From: Dicaeum eximium
Taxonomy: Eukaryota; Chordata; Aves; Passeriformes; Dicaeidae
Length of the DNA stretch: 64,000 nt
Direction: 5' to 3'
NCBI GenBank assembly: GCA_013396995.1
Contig: VWZP01007937.1
Span: forward strand, 620,001-684,000
In this document: in pieces, positions 37,301-42,970 of the stretch
Layout of the letters: each line of letters begins with the position of its first letter
Position numbering within the stretch: the stretch's first letter is position 1
Made by a program: the position numbers and the translations under genes
Notes under the pieces: model-generated
What the model saw: the letters and a program-made list of their open reading frames with translations, nothing else
Databases searched by the model: none
Told to the model about the DNA's origin: nothing

Positions 37301-38787
37301 ATCAGCAGATGAGCAATAAATACTACAATGAACAGTTTATTATGGAAGGCATAGCATAGCGACACCCATTTAATAACAACTAGTAATAGTAGACTGCTTT
37401 CAGCTTTAAAAGGTTGTCTTTAAAACAATTGCAAATCCATTTAAAAATACTTCTAAGTAGCAAAAGCCTTTTTAAATTGTATATCTACTATCATAAAAAT
37501 ATTTTATAATCATATTTTTACAAAGTTTTGCCAATTTTTCTTTTAAAAACAGTCATTAAGTAAAAGCCTGTCTCTAGATTCAATAACACATCCTTTTATT
37601 TACTGGAGTGTGATAACATTCTAGTAAGAAGGTAAGAAAATCAGTAGGTGGTGCAGTTTTTAAAATCTGGAGATAAAAACAATGGCAAATGAAGGAAAAA
37701 ACATGATATTCTGACAAAATGGTTTCGGTTGGTTGTTTTTATTTTTTTAACGTAAGTCTTACAGAAAGTTTAGTCTTCATGAAAATTTAGTCGTCAGAAT
37801 GAAATAGTATGGATTTTTGGTTAATGAAAGCAGCAAAATCACGATTGTAGCAGAATATTTCTTCAGCAACAGAAATCACTTTGAAACTCCCTCTAGTAGC
37901 TCCATATCCCTCACTGTTTTGGAGCCCTTAATTGGATGCATTTTTCCAGGTGTGGCCTTCCCAGTTAACTTAGAGCCACAAGATTTCTTAAACAAAGTTT
38001 TAATTCAATTTGAAAAACATGAAACATTGATATTTTAATTTAGTTTGCTTTGAGTATCAGTAACTTCTTCCATCACATTCTGAGCACTGAATAAAGATTA
38101 AGAGTGACTGTACCTGAGCTTTACATGGGGCAGGCAGCTGACTAATGCAGATGCTCACTCACACCAATGACTTGAAAATATTTTTTTAATAAAAAATTTA
38201 ATAGATTGCAAGAGATGGGCCCCACAAACTCTAGGGGATTATTAGACTTTCAGTGGATTATTTGTCTTCTGATTCAAAACTCATACATGGAGAAAAAGGG
38301 AAAAATTCACAGTTTTCCATATTACCTTCACTAGTTGATGAATATGCTGGAATAACCAAAGTTTTATAGCTTGGATTGCATCTTAGGGACCTCTCCTGAC
38401 ACCTAAACCATTAAAATTATTTTACATGCCTTTAGAGCATGATTCCAGTGCTTGGTTTTTTCCCTATTTTGTTCACATCAATTTCCAGGGGAGGAAAACA
38501 CATAAACCCTAAAACACCATTTCCTCTGCCCCCAGCATTAAAAACATAGCATGAAATAAAAAACCACAAATACGATTGCAAGAGCACTGTCTTGAAATCT
38601 GAGGAATTCCTAAAGGTCTGTAGCTAAAGGTTGGCTACTTACCTCGTTCCAGCTCCTGGATTGATAACCAAGAAAGTACAATCAGTCCAACAGAAACACA
38701 CACAAAAATTGCAAGCAGAGAAGCAAAGAAAATCTCATATCTACTAAGAGGAACATATTTCTTATCGGATGATTTTTTCAGCTTCAT
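2049..38787 (-). CDS. TMPRSS15: Enteropeptidase (enterokinase), 5' part: 19 core coding exons, 3' end outside the window
   Basis: Enteropeptidase is a type II membrane serine protease of the duodenal brush border that cleaves trypsinogen to trypsin. Joining the exons listed separately gives 2,098 nt (699 codons plus one base) with matching phases at every junction. The predicted domains, with rough residues, are cytosolic tail 1-18, signal anchor 19-41, SEA about 50-176, Ser/Thr-rich linker 177-205, LDLRA1 206-245, CUB1 246-364, MAM 365-525, a short Pro/Thr linker, CUB2 548-662 and LDLRA2 664-699. Family landmarks read directly include YEKINC, EDGFCFW, FDHTFGN, GNYGNNWNYGQVTLNET and LWEPNTTFSS. 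SRCR and protease exons were looked for on the minus strand of 1-2048 and not seen, so they should lie to the left. Introns run from 0.3 to 6.4 kb. The identity rests on end-to-end colinearity with mammalian enteropeptidase as I know it. Confidence 0.96.
2160..4561. other. Intron 18
   Basis: AT-rich unique sequence. No repeat or exon is recognised; open frames of 90-99 codons look random. Confidence 0.75.
4562..4693 (-). CDS. TMPRSS15: TMPRSS15 exon 18: end of CUB2
   Basis: The exon is 132 nt, phase 1-1, with acceptor GGTGAATAG and donor CTAA|GTAAGC. It encodes AVYTEKGPLPDVFSTTNQMT and ends GFLANFTTGYHL, matching mammalian DVFSTTNRMT and FKANFTTGYHL. The plus strand carries a 97-codon open frame over it that I treat as a shadow. 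Confidence 0.96.
5149..5154 (-). promoter_or_regulatory. TMPRSS15: GC 5' splice site of intron 17
   Basis: The six intron bases are GCAAGT, the usual GC-donor consensus from +1 to +6. It is the only splice junction in the model that is not GT-AG. Confidence 0.85.
5155..5280 (-). CDS. TMPRSS15: TMPRSS15 exon 17: CUB2, with a GC donor
   Basis: The exon is 126 nt, phase 1-1. The acceptor ACTATTTTCCAG follows a (TG)7 tract. It encodes VWYLNAETGKNIQLHFQVFD and LESIYDVVEVRDGRGPDSLL. The donor reads TTGG|GCAAGT. Only a GC donor at this point joins to exon 18 in frame; the nearby GT (AA|GTAGCA) shifts the frame. Confidence 0.93.
5294..5308. repeat. (AC)7 next to the exon 17 acceptor
   Basis: In the transcript this is (UG)7, starting 13 bases before the exon 17 boundary, inside the 3' splice-site region. 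Confidence 0.95.
5363..5373. repeat. G11 run
   Basis: A run of eleven G on the plus strand, so C11 in the transcript, in intron 16. Confidence 0.95.
6552..6641 (-). CDS. TMPRSS15: TMPRSS15 exon 16: start of CUB2
   Basis: The exon is 90 nt, phase 1-1, with acceptor CTTTTTCAG and donor TCTT|GTAAGT. It reads DCGGPVELWEPNTTFSSANF and PNNYPNSAS, nearly the same as mammalian CUB2. Confidence 0.97.
6642..10172. other. Intron 15
   Basis: It contains one CR1 near its 3' end (6918-7165), several T or A homopolymers and otherwise AT-rich unique sequence. Confidence 0.8.
6918..7165 (-). mobile_element. CR1 LINE 3' fragment
   Basis: AGAATCACAGAATCATTAAG then GGCTGGAAAAGGCCTCTGAG marks the CR1 3' end on the minus strand, in intron 15. 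It is diverged at its upstream part. Confidence 0.93.
10173..10314 (-). CDS. TMPRSS15: TMPRSS15 exon 15: end of MAM and Pro/Thr linker
   Basis: The exon is 142 nt, phase 0 in and phase 1 out, with acceptor GAACTCAG and donor CCTA|GTAAGT. It contains DAFKRRGRSDIALDDTGL and the closing cysteine in TKGKCNENN, then a Pro/Thr spacer (VEPTVRPTATTTPLVP) leading to CUB2. Confidence 0.95.
11322..11472 (-). CDS. TMPRSS15: TMPRSS15 exon 14: MAM domain
   Basis: The exon is 151 nt, phase 2 in and phase 0 out, with acceptor CCCTCTAG and donor AAG|GTTTGT. It includes YFMYGENVYRLSVGISDKSG and EGNYGNNWNYGQVTLNETS, nearly identical in pattern to mammalian MAM. Confidence 0.96.
11926..12028 (-). CDS. TMPRSS15: TMPRSS15 exon 13: MAM domain
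   Basis: The exon is 103 nt, phase 1 in and phase 2 out, with acceptor ATCTTGCAG. It encodes FYISTPIGLGFVEERVRILS then LPLVPSDTYCLSF. The donor TTTTG|GTATTG is weak, but joining it to exon 14 restores SFWYFMYGENV, so it is well supported by the protein. Confidence 0.92.
14264..14413 (-). CDS. TMPRSS15: TMPRSS15 exon 12: start of MAM domain
   Basis: The exon is 150 nt, phase 1-1, with acceptor TATTCACAG and donor TCAG|GTAAGA. It reads YEKINCTFEDGFCFWIQDLD then DDSDWDRVQGPTLPLLSGPE and FDHTFGNLSG, the classic MAM opening with its first two cysteines. Confidence 0.97.
15483..15500. repeat. (CA)9 next to the exon 11 donor
   Basis: In the transcript this is (UG)9, ten bases downstream of the exon 11 GT. 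Confidence 0.95.
15513..15650 (-). CDS. TMPRSS15: TMPRSS15 exon 11: end of CUB1
   Basis: The exon is 138 nt, phase 1-1, with acceptor TTGTTTTCAG and donor AACA|GTAAGT. It contains IYIFSHEATAQFISD and NYNGFNGTYTAFNASELN, matching the mammalian FNATYTAFNSSELN end of CUB1, with two N-glycosylation sequons. A (TG)9 tract starts about ten bases after the donor in the sense of the transcript. Confidence 0.96.
16532..16641 (-). CDS. TMPRSS15: TMPRSS15 exon 10: middle of CUB1
   Basis: The exon is 110 nt, phase 2 in and phase 1 out, with acceptor TGCCTTAG and donor AGAG|GTAAG. It encodes VPQGLSIKLNFTSFETQPYA and DVLSIFEGLGQDKVLR. QGLSIKL is identical to mammalian enteropeptidase. There is an N-F-T glycosylation sequon. 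Confidence 0.96.
19296..19404 (-). CDS. TMPRSS15: TMPRSS15 exon 9: first part of CUB1
   Basis: The exon is 109 nt, phase 1 in and phase 2 out, with acceptor CTTTACAG and donor AGT|GTAAGC. It reads AAVCDGKFMLTGSSGFFHSM then NYPKPYNENIVCQWII, the first CUB strands with the Cys pair, matching mammalian CDGRFLLTGSSGSF and CQWII. The exon also lies within a 126-codon open frame on the plus strand, which I take as a shadow. Confidence 0.94.
21001..21412 (-). mobile_element. CR1 LINE 3' fragment
   Basis: It starts TAGAGTCACAGAATGGGTCA, followed by GGTTGGAAGGGACC, and continues through the usual CR1 3' region to GATGCTCCAGAGCCCTAAT. It lies in intron 8. Open frames on both strands here come from the repeat. 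Confidence 0.95.
23425..23873 (+). mobile_element. CR1 LINE 3' fragment
   Basis: It runs from GAGTCCAGAGGAGGCCACTA through GGCTGAGAGAATTGGGATT to CCTTCCAACCCAGGCCATTC and TGTGATTCCATGAT. It is one of the longest CR1 pieces in the window, in intron 8. Confidence 0.95.
23966..24002. repeat. (AAAC)n microsatellite
   Basis: Five AAAC-type units followed by a related A-rich tail, in intron 8 about 90 bp after a CR1. Confidence 0.9.
24839..25318 (-). mobile_element. CR1 LINE 3' fragment
   Basis: GAATCACATAGGTTAGAAAA then GACCTCCAAGGTCATTGG opens a CR1 in minus orientation. It continues to CCCAGAAATGGACACAGTAC. Intron 8. The 70-90 codon open frames here belong to the repeat. Confidence 0.95.
25399..25462 (-). 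mobile_element. Short CR1-like fragment
   Basis: TTCATAGAAACACAGATGGG followed by GGCTGAATGGACCTGTGGAG resembles the last 60 bases of a CR1 in minus orientation. It is about 80 bp past the larger copy. Confidence 0.6.
25809..25928 (-). CDS. TMPRSS15: TMPRSS15 exon 8: first LDL-receptor class A repeat
   Basis: The exon is 120 nt, phase 1-1, a whole-domain exon. All six LDLRA cysteines are present in order, with the calcium-binding end CPDGSDESEKRC preceded by FFCDGVLNC. The acceptor is ATCATTCCAG and the donor TGTG|GTAAGA. Confidence 0.96.
27840..27881 (-). CDS. TMPRSS15: Candidate linker exon 7b of TMPRSS15, 42 nt
   Basis: A 42-nt stretch in phase 1-1 lies between exons 7 and 8, bounded by TTTGTCCAG and GTGG|GTGAGT. 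It encodes GSGLLTTSKSSTAV, again Ser/Thr-rich, and joins in frame to both neighbours. A second AG six bases inside would give a 36-nt version in the same frame. The pyrimidine tract is short and mixed, so use may be partial. Confidence 0.5.
28184..28225 (-). CDS. TMPRSS15: TMPRSS15 exon 7: mucin-like linker, 42 nt
   Basis: The exon is 42 nt, phase 1 in and out, with acceptor TTTCAACAG and donor TCAG|GTCAGA, nearly the same donor as exon 6. It encodes DPTSLITSSLTRTS. The length, phase, donor and N/D-P-T-T/S start resemble exon 6, suggesting exon duplication. Confidence 0.72.
28361..28395. repeat. (TA)n microsatellite
   Basis: About 17 TA units with one G interruption, followed by more TATA-rich sequence. 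Intron 6. Confidence 0.93.
29133..29151. repeat. (CA)9 microsatellite
   Basis: Nine CA units in intron 6. Confidence 0.93.
30580..30624 (-). CDS. TMPRSS15: TMPRSS15 exon 6: mucin-like linker, 45 nt
   Basis: The exon is 45 nt, phase 1 in and out, with acceptor CTTTCTTCCAG and donor TCAG|GTCAGT. It encodes VAAENPTTMMPLTSS, a Thr/Ser/Pro-rich spacer between SEA and LDLRA1 that is probably O-glycosylated. The linker length varies among mammals, which fits small removable exons. Confidence 0.75.
32117..32153 (-). CDS. TMPRSS15: Candidate extra linker exon 5b of TMPRSS15
   Basis: On the minus strand there is a strong pyrimidine tract ending CTTTCAG, a 37-nt open stretch, and a near-perfect donor ACTA|GTAAGTATG. 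In one frame it reads SQLKEEFTTFST, which resembles the Ser/Thr-rich linker of ruminant enteropeptidase at the same place. The phase does not fit the best exon 5 donor, since phase 0 is needed and phase 1 is supplied. It fits if exon 5 uses a weak donor 14 nt downstream (AAG|GTTTTT), or if an AG inside the stretch is the acceptor. It may be alternative, or a decayed exon. Confidence 0.42.
32272..32360. repeat. A/C-rich tract, G-runs in the transcript
   Basis: The plus strand alternates C runs of 9, 4, 5 and 4 with A runs. In the transcript these are four G-runs lying 26 to 98 bases downstream of the exon 5 donor. Confidence 0.9.
32374..32516 (-). CDS. TMPRSS15: TMPRSS15 exon 5: end of SEA domain
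   Basis: The exon is 143 nt, phase 2 in and phase 1 out, with acceptor TATTGACAG and donor ACAG|GTAATA. The translation VVAILTLYFTQMVTVEKIKD matches the SEA strand and helix of mammalian enteropeptidase, followed by ELVLGATANN and LKIDVNSIQIT, the last SEA strand. The first base completes a Ser codon, giving S-V-V-A-I at the position where self-cleaving SEA domains have G-S-V-V-V. Confidence 0.94.
32517..35592. other. Introns 4 and 3, around exon 4
   Basis: Intron 4 is 32,517-34,737 and intron 3 is 34,780-35,592. They are AT-rich unique sequence with no repeat recognised. Confidence 0.75.
34738..34779 (-). CDS. TMPRSS15: TMPRSS15 exon 4: 42-nt cassette in the SEA loop
   Basis: This is a small exon of exactly 42 nt, phase 2 in and phase 2 out. 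It has a long pyrimidine tract before TTTCTACAG and donor CCAG|GTAATT. It adds a charged peptide, KSEDDRDRLTSET, between QFK of exon 3 and SVVAIL of exon 5. Because it is a multiple of three with equal phases, the transcript stays in frame with or without it. Mammalian proteins have only a few residues (ENG) here. Skipping it would leave almost no hairpin loop, which favours inclusion. The call rests on splice signals and frame alone. Confidence 0.65.
35593..35660 (-). CDS. TMPRSS15: TMPRSS15 exon 3: SEA domain, helix to hairpin
   Basis: The exon is 68 nt, phase 0 in and phase 2 out. It reads IENIFQESDLKYKFERCEIS then QF, aligning with the mammalian segment that ends VLQF. The donor is CAA|GTAGGT; reading through it gives an immediate stop, so the exon must end here. 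Confidence 0.92.
35957..36087 (-). CDS. TMPRSS15: TMPRSS15 exon 2: start of SEA domain
   Basis: The exon is 131 nt, phase 1 in and phase 0 out, with acceptor TTTTCTAG and donor TTG|GTAAGA. It encodes about 44 residues including GIFKIISGTSFTPNLQNSS and ADFKVLAFDVEKL, the first strand and helix of the SEA domain. The pattern F-K-I-x-S-G and FKVLAFD is the enteropeptidase signature here. Intron 2 on its 3' side is the shortest in the window (296 bp). Confidence 0.95.
36088..38642. other. Intron 1
   Basis: Unique AT-rich sequence. An exon-like stretch near 38,324-38,403 fails the phase test and is listed as rejected. Confidence 0.75.
38643..38787 (-). CDS. TMPRSS15: TMPRSS15 exon 1: start codon, cytosolic tail and signal anchor
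   Basis: This exon has 48 codons plus one base, with donor GAG|GTAAG. It begins MKLKKSSDKKYVPLSRYEIF, a basic tail, and then has a hydrophobic anchor of about 22 residues (FFASLLAIFVCVSVGLIVLS). An in-frame TAA lies 9 codons upstream of the ATG, so no earlier start is possible in this exon. The base at -3 is G. The SRYEIFFASL segment matches the mammalian SSYEIMFAAL region. The human protein begins Met-Gly, a possible myristoylation site; this one begins Met-Lys and lacks it. Confidence 0.95.
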
Positions 38788-38910
38788 TTCTGTCTCAGAA
38801 ACTTCTGTGAATTAAGGACTGACAAAAAACACAGCCTGAGAAGGAGGGTAATAATCCACACCAAAAGATATTTATAGGAGATGCTTGTAAATTAATTACA
38901 CCATAAAACT
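38788..38910 (-). promoter_or_regulatory. TMPRSS15: TMPRSS15 proximal promoter and 5' UTR
   Basis: In the transcript direction there is a CDX-like TTTTATGG (38901-38908), then an HNF1-like partial palindrome GTAATTAATTTAC (38887-38899, three mismatches to the usual GTTAATNATTAAC), then a TATA box CTATAAATA (38869-38877). Transcription should start about 30 bases downstream, near 38,845, giving a 5' UTR of about 55 nt. HNF1 and CDX2 are known regulators of intestinal brush-border genes. Use of these sites is inferred. Confidence 0.6.
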
Positions 38911-40876
38911 TCACTGACATAGGTTTTTACAACGTTCCTGAGTAGTCATAGTCATGCACAGGATATGTAAATAAGAAGAAAAATCCACTGGGGGGAAGCA
39001 CTGAAAATAATATCTCAGATAAAGAACAAGCAAACCCACAGAAATGTAAGCTTAGTCACTGGATTTACACTATTTCTTGTAATTTAATATTTTTAAGTGA
39101 CAATATAAAATATTGCTGCCAAATTTATTGCTTATACAGTTTTCTTTTGCTAATTCCTCACAAGGGCAATTATGAGGACAACAGTGAAAGAGGTATCTTT
39201 CCTCATTCTGCTTAAAAAGTTCCTTTAAAATTAATTTTATTTATAAAGGAAGTGCTGGGAAATGAATTGTTTAGTAATGTGCCATAGCTCAGCAACATGT
39301 TCAGCACTGAACAGTAATTCAGCAGCGCAAATTTAATCTGTGTAAGGCATGGTTCTTTGACCACAGAACTGGAAAACTAATCAGAGAAGACATTATGAAA
39401 TGCATGCTTGTTTTGTATTTTCTTGCCAGGCACAAATGTGCCATGGGATGCAAGTCCTTGATAAAGTTAAAGCACTGTGGGTGGCAAGAGCTGCAGCCGT
39501 AGTAGAGCAAGAGGAAATTAAACAGGCAGTGTAGTAACCAGTGTAACCATTTGGTTATAAATTTAATCTGTCAAAACTTTTGAGCCTCAGAAAAGTAAAA
39601 TCATACTGATTCTATGTTTTGAGCCCTGGGAGTTATTGGTTTTGGCTCTCAATTAGATTGCTAAACCCAGATTTGTGGTACGAGACTCTTCCTTGTGGAG
39701 AATCTGAGCACGCCAGCCATATTCCTACCTGTCAAAGGAAAGGGAAACTTCTGAGCCAATCTTTGGAAGAGAAAAGCTCTACCTATCTATTAATTGATAG
39801 AAATTGAGATAATATAAATTGGGAAGAAATGAGAGTTTTGAAATGAGACTCTTGGATGACAGAACATTTATCTGTCCAGTCTTTTGAGAAATATGGTATT
39901 TGAAAGGATTGCCACACAATTGATTGGATATAAAGCACTAAATCACAATCAAAATCTTGTCCTGACACTAGGATCCTCCATTTAGTGTAATATCATGCCA
40001 TAATGAAAGCGATATAATAATTCTCTTTACTAAAAACAAATAATTATTTACTTAAACCCAAATTTTTAAAAACAAAATTCAGTGTATCTTAATCATACTG
40101 CTCTTATAGAGCAAGAGAAAACTGAGTCTGTATCTTGCAAACGGATTAGATCTCTGGGTCATCATGCTAGATGGAGTAGGAATTGCTTTTGTATATATTG
40201 TATATCACAGACATACACATATATGAATACAAATGTATGTAGATACAGATGTATACTTATGACCAGAGCTCTGCTGAACTGTGGCATAGTAGTATCTTTG
40301 TAACCTTTTGTGCTTTCTCAGCAATAATTTTAATACCTTCACAAATCTGAGGAGTTTTGTGCAGATGGACTTTGGATTCCTCTGTCATATTTTGCATAAT
40401 TTCACTATTTGTATCATTGACACTATATATCACTAATAAAAGACAAAAACTATTACCCAAAGATGCCACTGCATTTTAAATTCTGAATTTATGCTCTAAT
40501 GGTGGAGAGATTAGCCCAGAGGAGTAAAAACTGTGGCCATTTACAGTTCACACAGGTTGATTAGAGTCTGGCCAAAGACATGGGTAGTCTCAAGTTTGAG
40601 TTGTGACTTCTGCAAATGAAGTAATTTGCTAAACAATTTTATCTGGCAATAAGGCCATGGTATCAATAATTAATAGGCAAGCCCTGGACCCTGAGCTGAT
40701 AGTAATTATAAGTGAGTTCTTGCATTGATTTTTTTCAAGATATTATAGTCTATACTAGTATGAGCTGGTTATGAAACAATATAAGGGCCCTCGTTTCCAC
40801 ATTTTCATTTGCAAACCTTCAATATGAGGGGAGCAGAATTCAACGGTGTGCCAATGGTGGCTTGCCAGCAGTCAGG

Positions 40877-41033
40877 AATTACAGAAGCAGAGAGGGTTAT
40901 GCTGGAAGGGACCTTTGACAAGCATCTGGTCCCACCTCCTGCTTGAGACAGGGCTAACTGAAATTAGATCAGGCTGTTCAGGGCCATGCCAAGGCAAGAT
41001 CTGAATACTTCCAAGGTGGAAGACTCCATAAAC
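40877..41033 (-). mobile_element. CR1 LINE fragment
   Basis: GTTATGCTGGAAGGGACCTT, then GGTCCCACCTCCTGCTTGAG and a run to AAGGTGGAAGACTCCATA match the CR1 3' region in minus orientation. It is diverged. Confidence 0.8.
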
Positions 41034-42508
41034 ACTATGCATTGACTCCCTGCATAGTGATTTGCTTCCCCACTCTGTGTCTTATTAGAGTATCAGCTGC
41101 TGCAATTTGTGTTTGTTGCCTCTTGGGCTTTCCCTTTGCAATTCTGAGAAGAGTCCATTTGCCTTCTCTGCAATCATCCATTAGATATCTGAAGGCAGCA
41201 ATTAGACATCTCTATCAGTGTGTCAGCCTCAGTCAGTACTGGGACATTGGGTGATTTCACTCCAGATGATGGACTTTGGACTTGTTGAACTTGGTTGAAC
41301 ATTATGAAGTTTATTCCAGGCCATTTTTATACCTTTTAATGATGAGCATATCCTGTGATGCAAACTGCCCTCTAGACATTGACTTCATTTGTATCTACTT
41401 TTATTCCTCATTTAATTACTTTTCTTGTTAATTCTTTTTTTCTGCAGTCTTAGCTGCTTTTTTTTTTTTAATTTTTGGCATAATCCTAGAACTTGCTTTT
41501 CACTTTAATTTCCTCTGTGGATTGATAGGACCCTTGAAAGCTGGATGTGGTTGGTTTGCTACATGACTAAACTGATGAAATGGTATGATCTCTTCAGGAA
41601 GAATGAGCATTAGCCACTGTTACTAACAGATTACTATCATCTAGTGCAAGTTGTGAATATTCATAGGTCATGGACACCCTGTAGCAAAAAAATTAATCAC
41701 CTAAGGAAATAATGCAAAATTGAAAATAAATGAGATTACTCAGGTGAACTGATAAAATCAGCTGCATGTTATTTTCAAAATTATAGTTTTATGACACTAT
41801 TAATGAACTTTATGATAAAATAATACAACACGATTTTAAAATACGTTAAATAATATAAATGCAAATACTCTATTAATGTAATAAAATCCAGAGAAAAATT
41901 ATAACTTATTGAATATTGATAATCGAGGTTTTTATAATTATTACTACAGCCATACAAGTGAAACATCCGGTTAGGTCATTTTTAAAGGAATAGGCCATTG
42001 ACAGGGTAGAAATCTAACAGATTCACAATTTAGGTCATTTATACTGTGTCTGTATCTGCAGCTCCACAGGTTTTGTAGCCTTATTGGGCTGCTTTTATTT
42101 CCTTGTTTGATTCAGCTTGACTCCAGCACAGGGTGAAAAGACTGCTGACATAAGAGGAGAAGGGATGTTGTGCTCAGATAATTCCTCTAATACCCAGACT
42201 ATAACAAACATACTTAAAGCCTGACATTGCATTAATAACTAGCTCTCTGTGAGAAAACATTTTGTCATCCCCACAGACTTGCCCTGACCTATCAAAATGA
42301 AATTAAAATCAACTTTCTTTTGGCAGCTCTTTTCAGATGACTAAAGTGTTTTGTCCCTTTCCCTATGCAGACTTCTGGAGAGGGAGATAGAAAATCAAAG
42401 CAAAAGATCTGCTGCGAAGGTGCAGAAATGGACTATGAGCTATTTTCACCACTGCATCAAAAGGAGAAGTTTAAAATTGAGATCATATGGAAGGACAAGT
42501 TCTCAGTA

Positions 42509-42970
42509 ATCATAGAATCATAGACTGGCCTGGGTTGAAAGGGAACTTAAATATCATATCATTCCAACCTTCCTGCCATGAACAGGGTCACCTTCCACTA
42601 GACCAGGTTGCTCAGAGACCCATCCAACCTGTGCCAGTGCCTCACCACCCCTAAAGAACAGAATTCCTTCCTAATATCCAATCTAAACCTACCATCTTTC
42701 AGTGTGAAACCAATTCCCCTTGCCCTGTCACTCCAGGTGCAGTAAATAGTCTCTCTCCATCTTTCCTGTTGGCTCCCTTCAGGTACTGGAAGGCTGCAAT
42801 TAGTTACCCCCAAACCTGCTCTTTTCCAGGCTGAACAATCTCAATTCTTTCAGCCTTTCCTCACAGGAGAGATGCTCCATCCGTCTGATCAACTTGGTGG
42901 CCCGTCTTTGGATGTGCTCCAACAGGTCCATGTTCCTCCTGTGCTGGGGACCCCAGAGCTGGATTGCAGT
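42509..42970 (-). mobile_element. CR1 LINE 3' fragment
   Basis: ATCATAGAATCATAGACTGG then CCTGGGTTGAAAGGGAACTT opens the repeat, which runs to GACCCCAGAGCTGGATTGCA. This is a long, well-preserved copy upstream of TMPRSS15. Confidence 0.95.

Noticed and set aside
38324..38403. Exon-like stretch in intron 1 reading ERSLRCNPSYKTLVIP between an AG and a GTAATA donor
   Set aside because: In the phase set by exon 1 every possible AG start gives a stop codon. The true exon 2 lies further on at 35,957-36,087.
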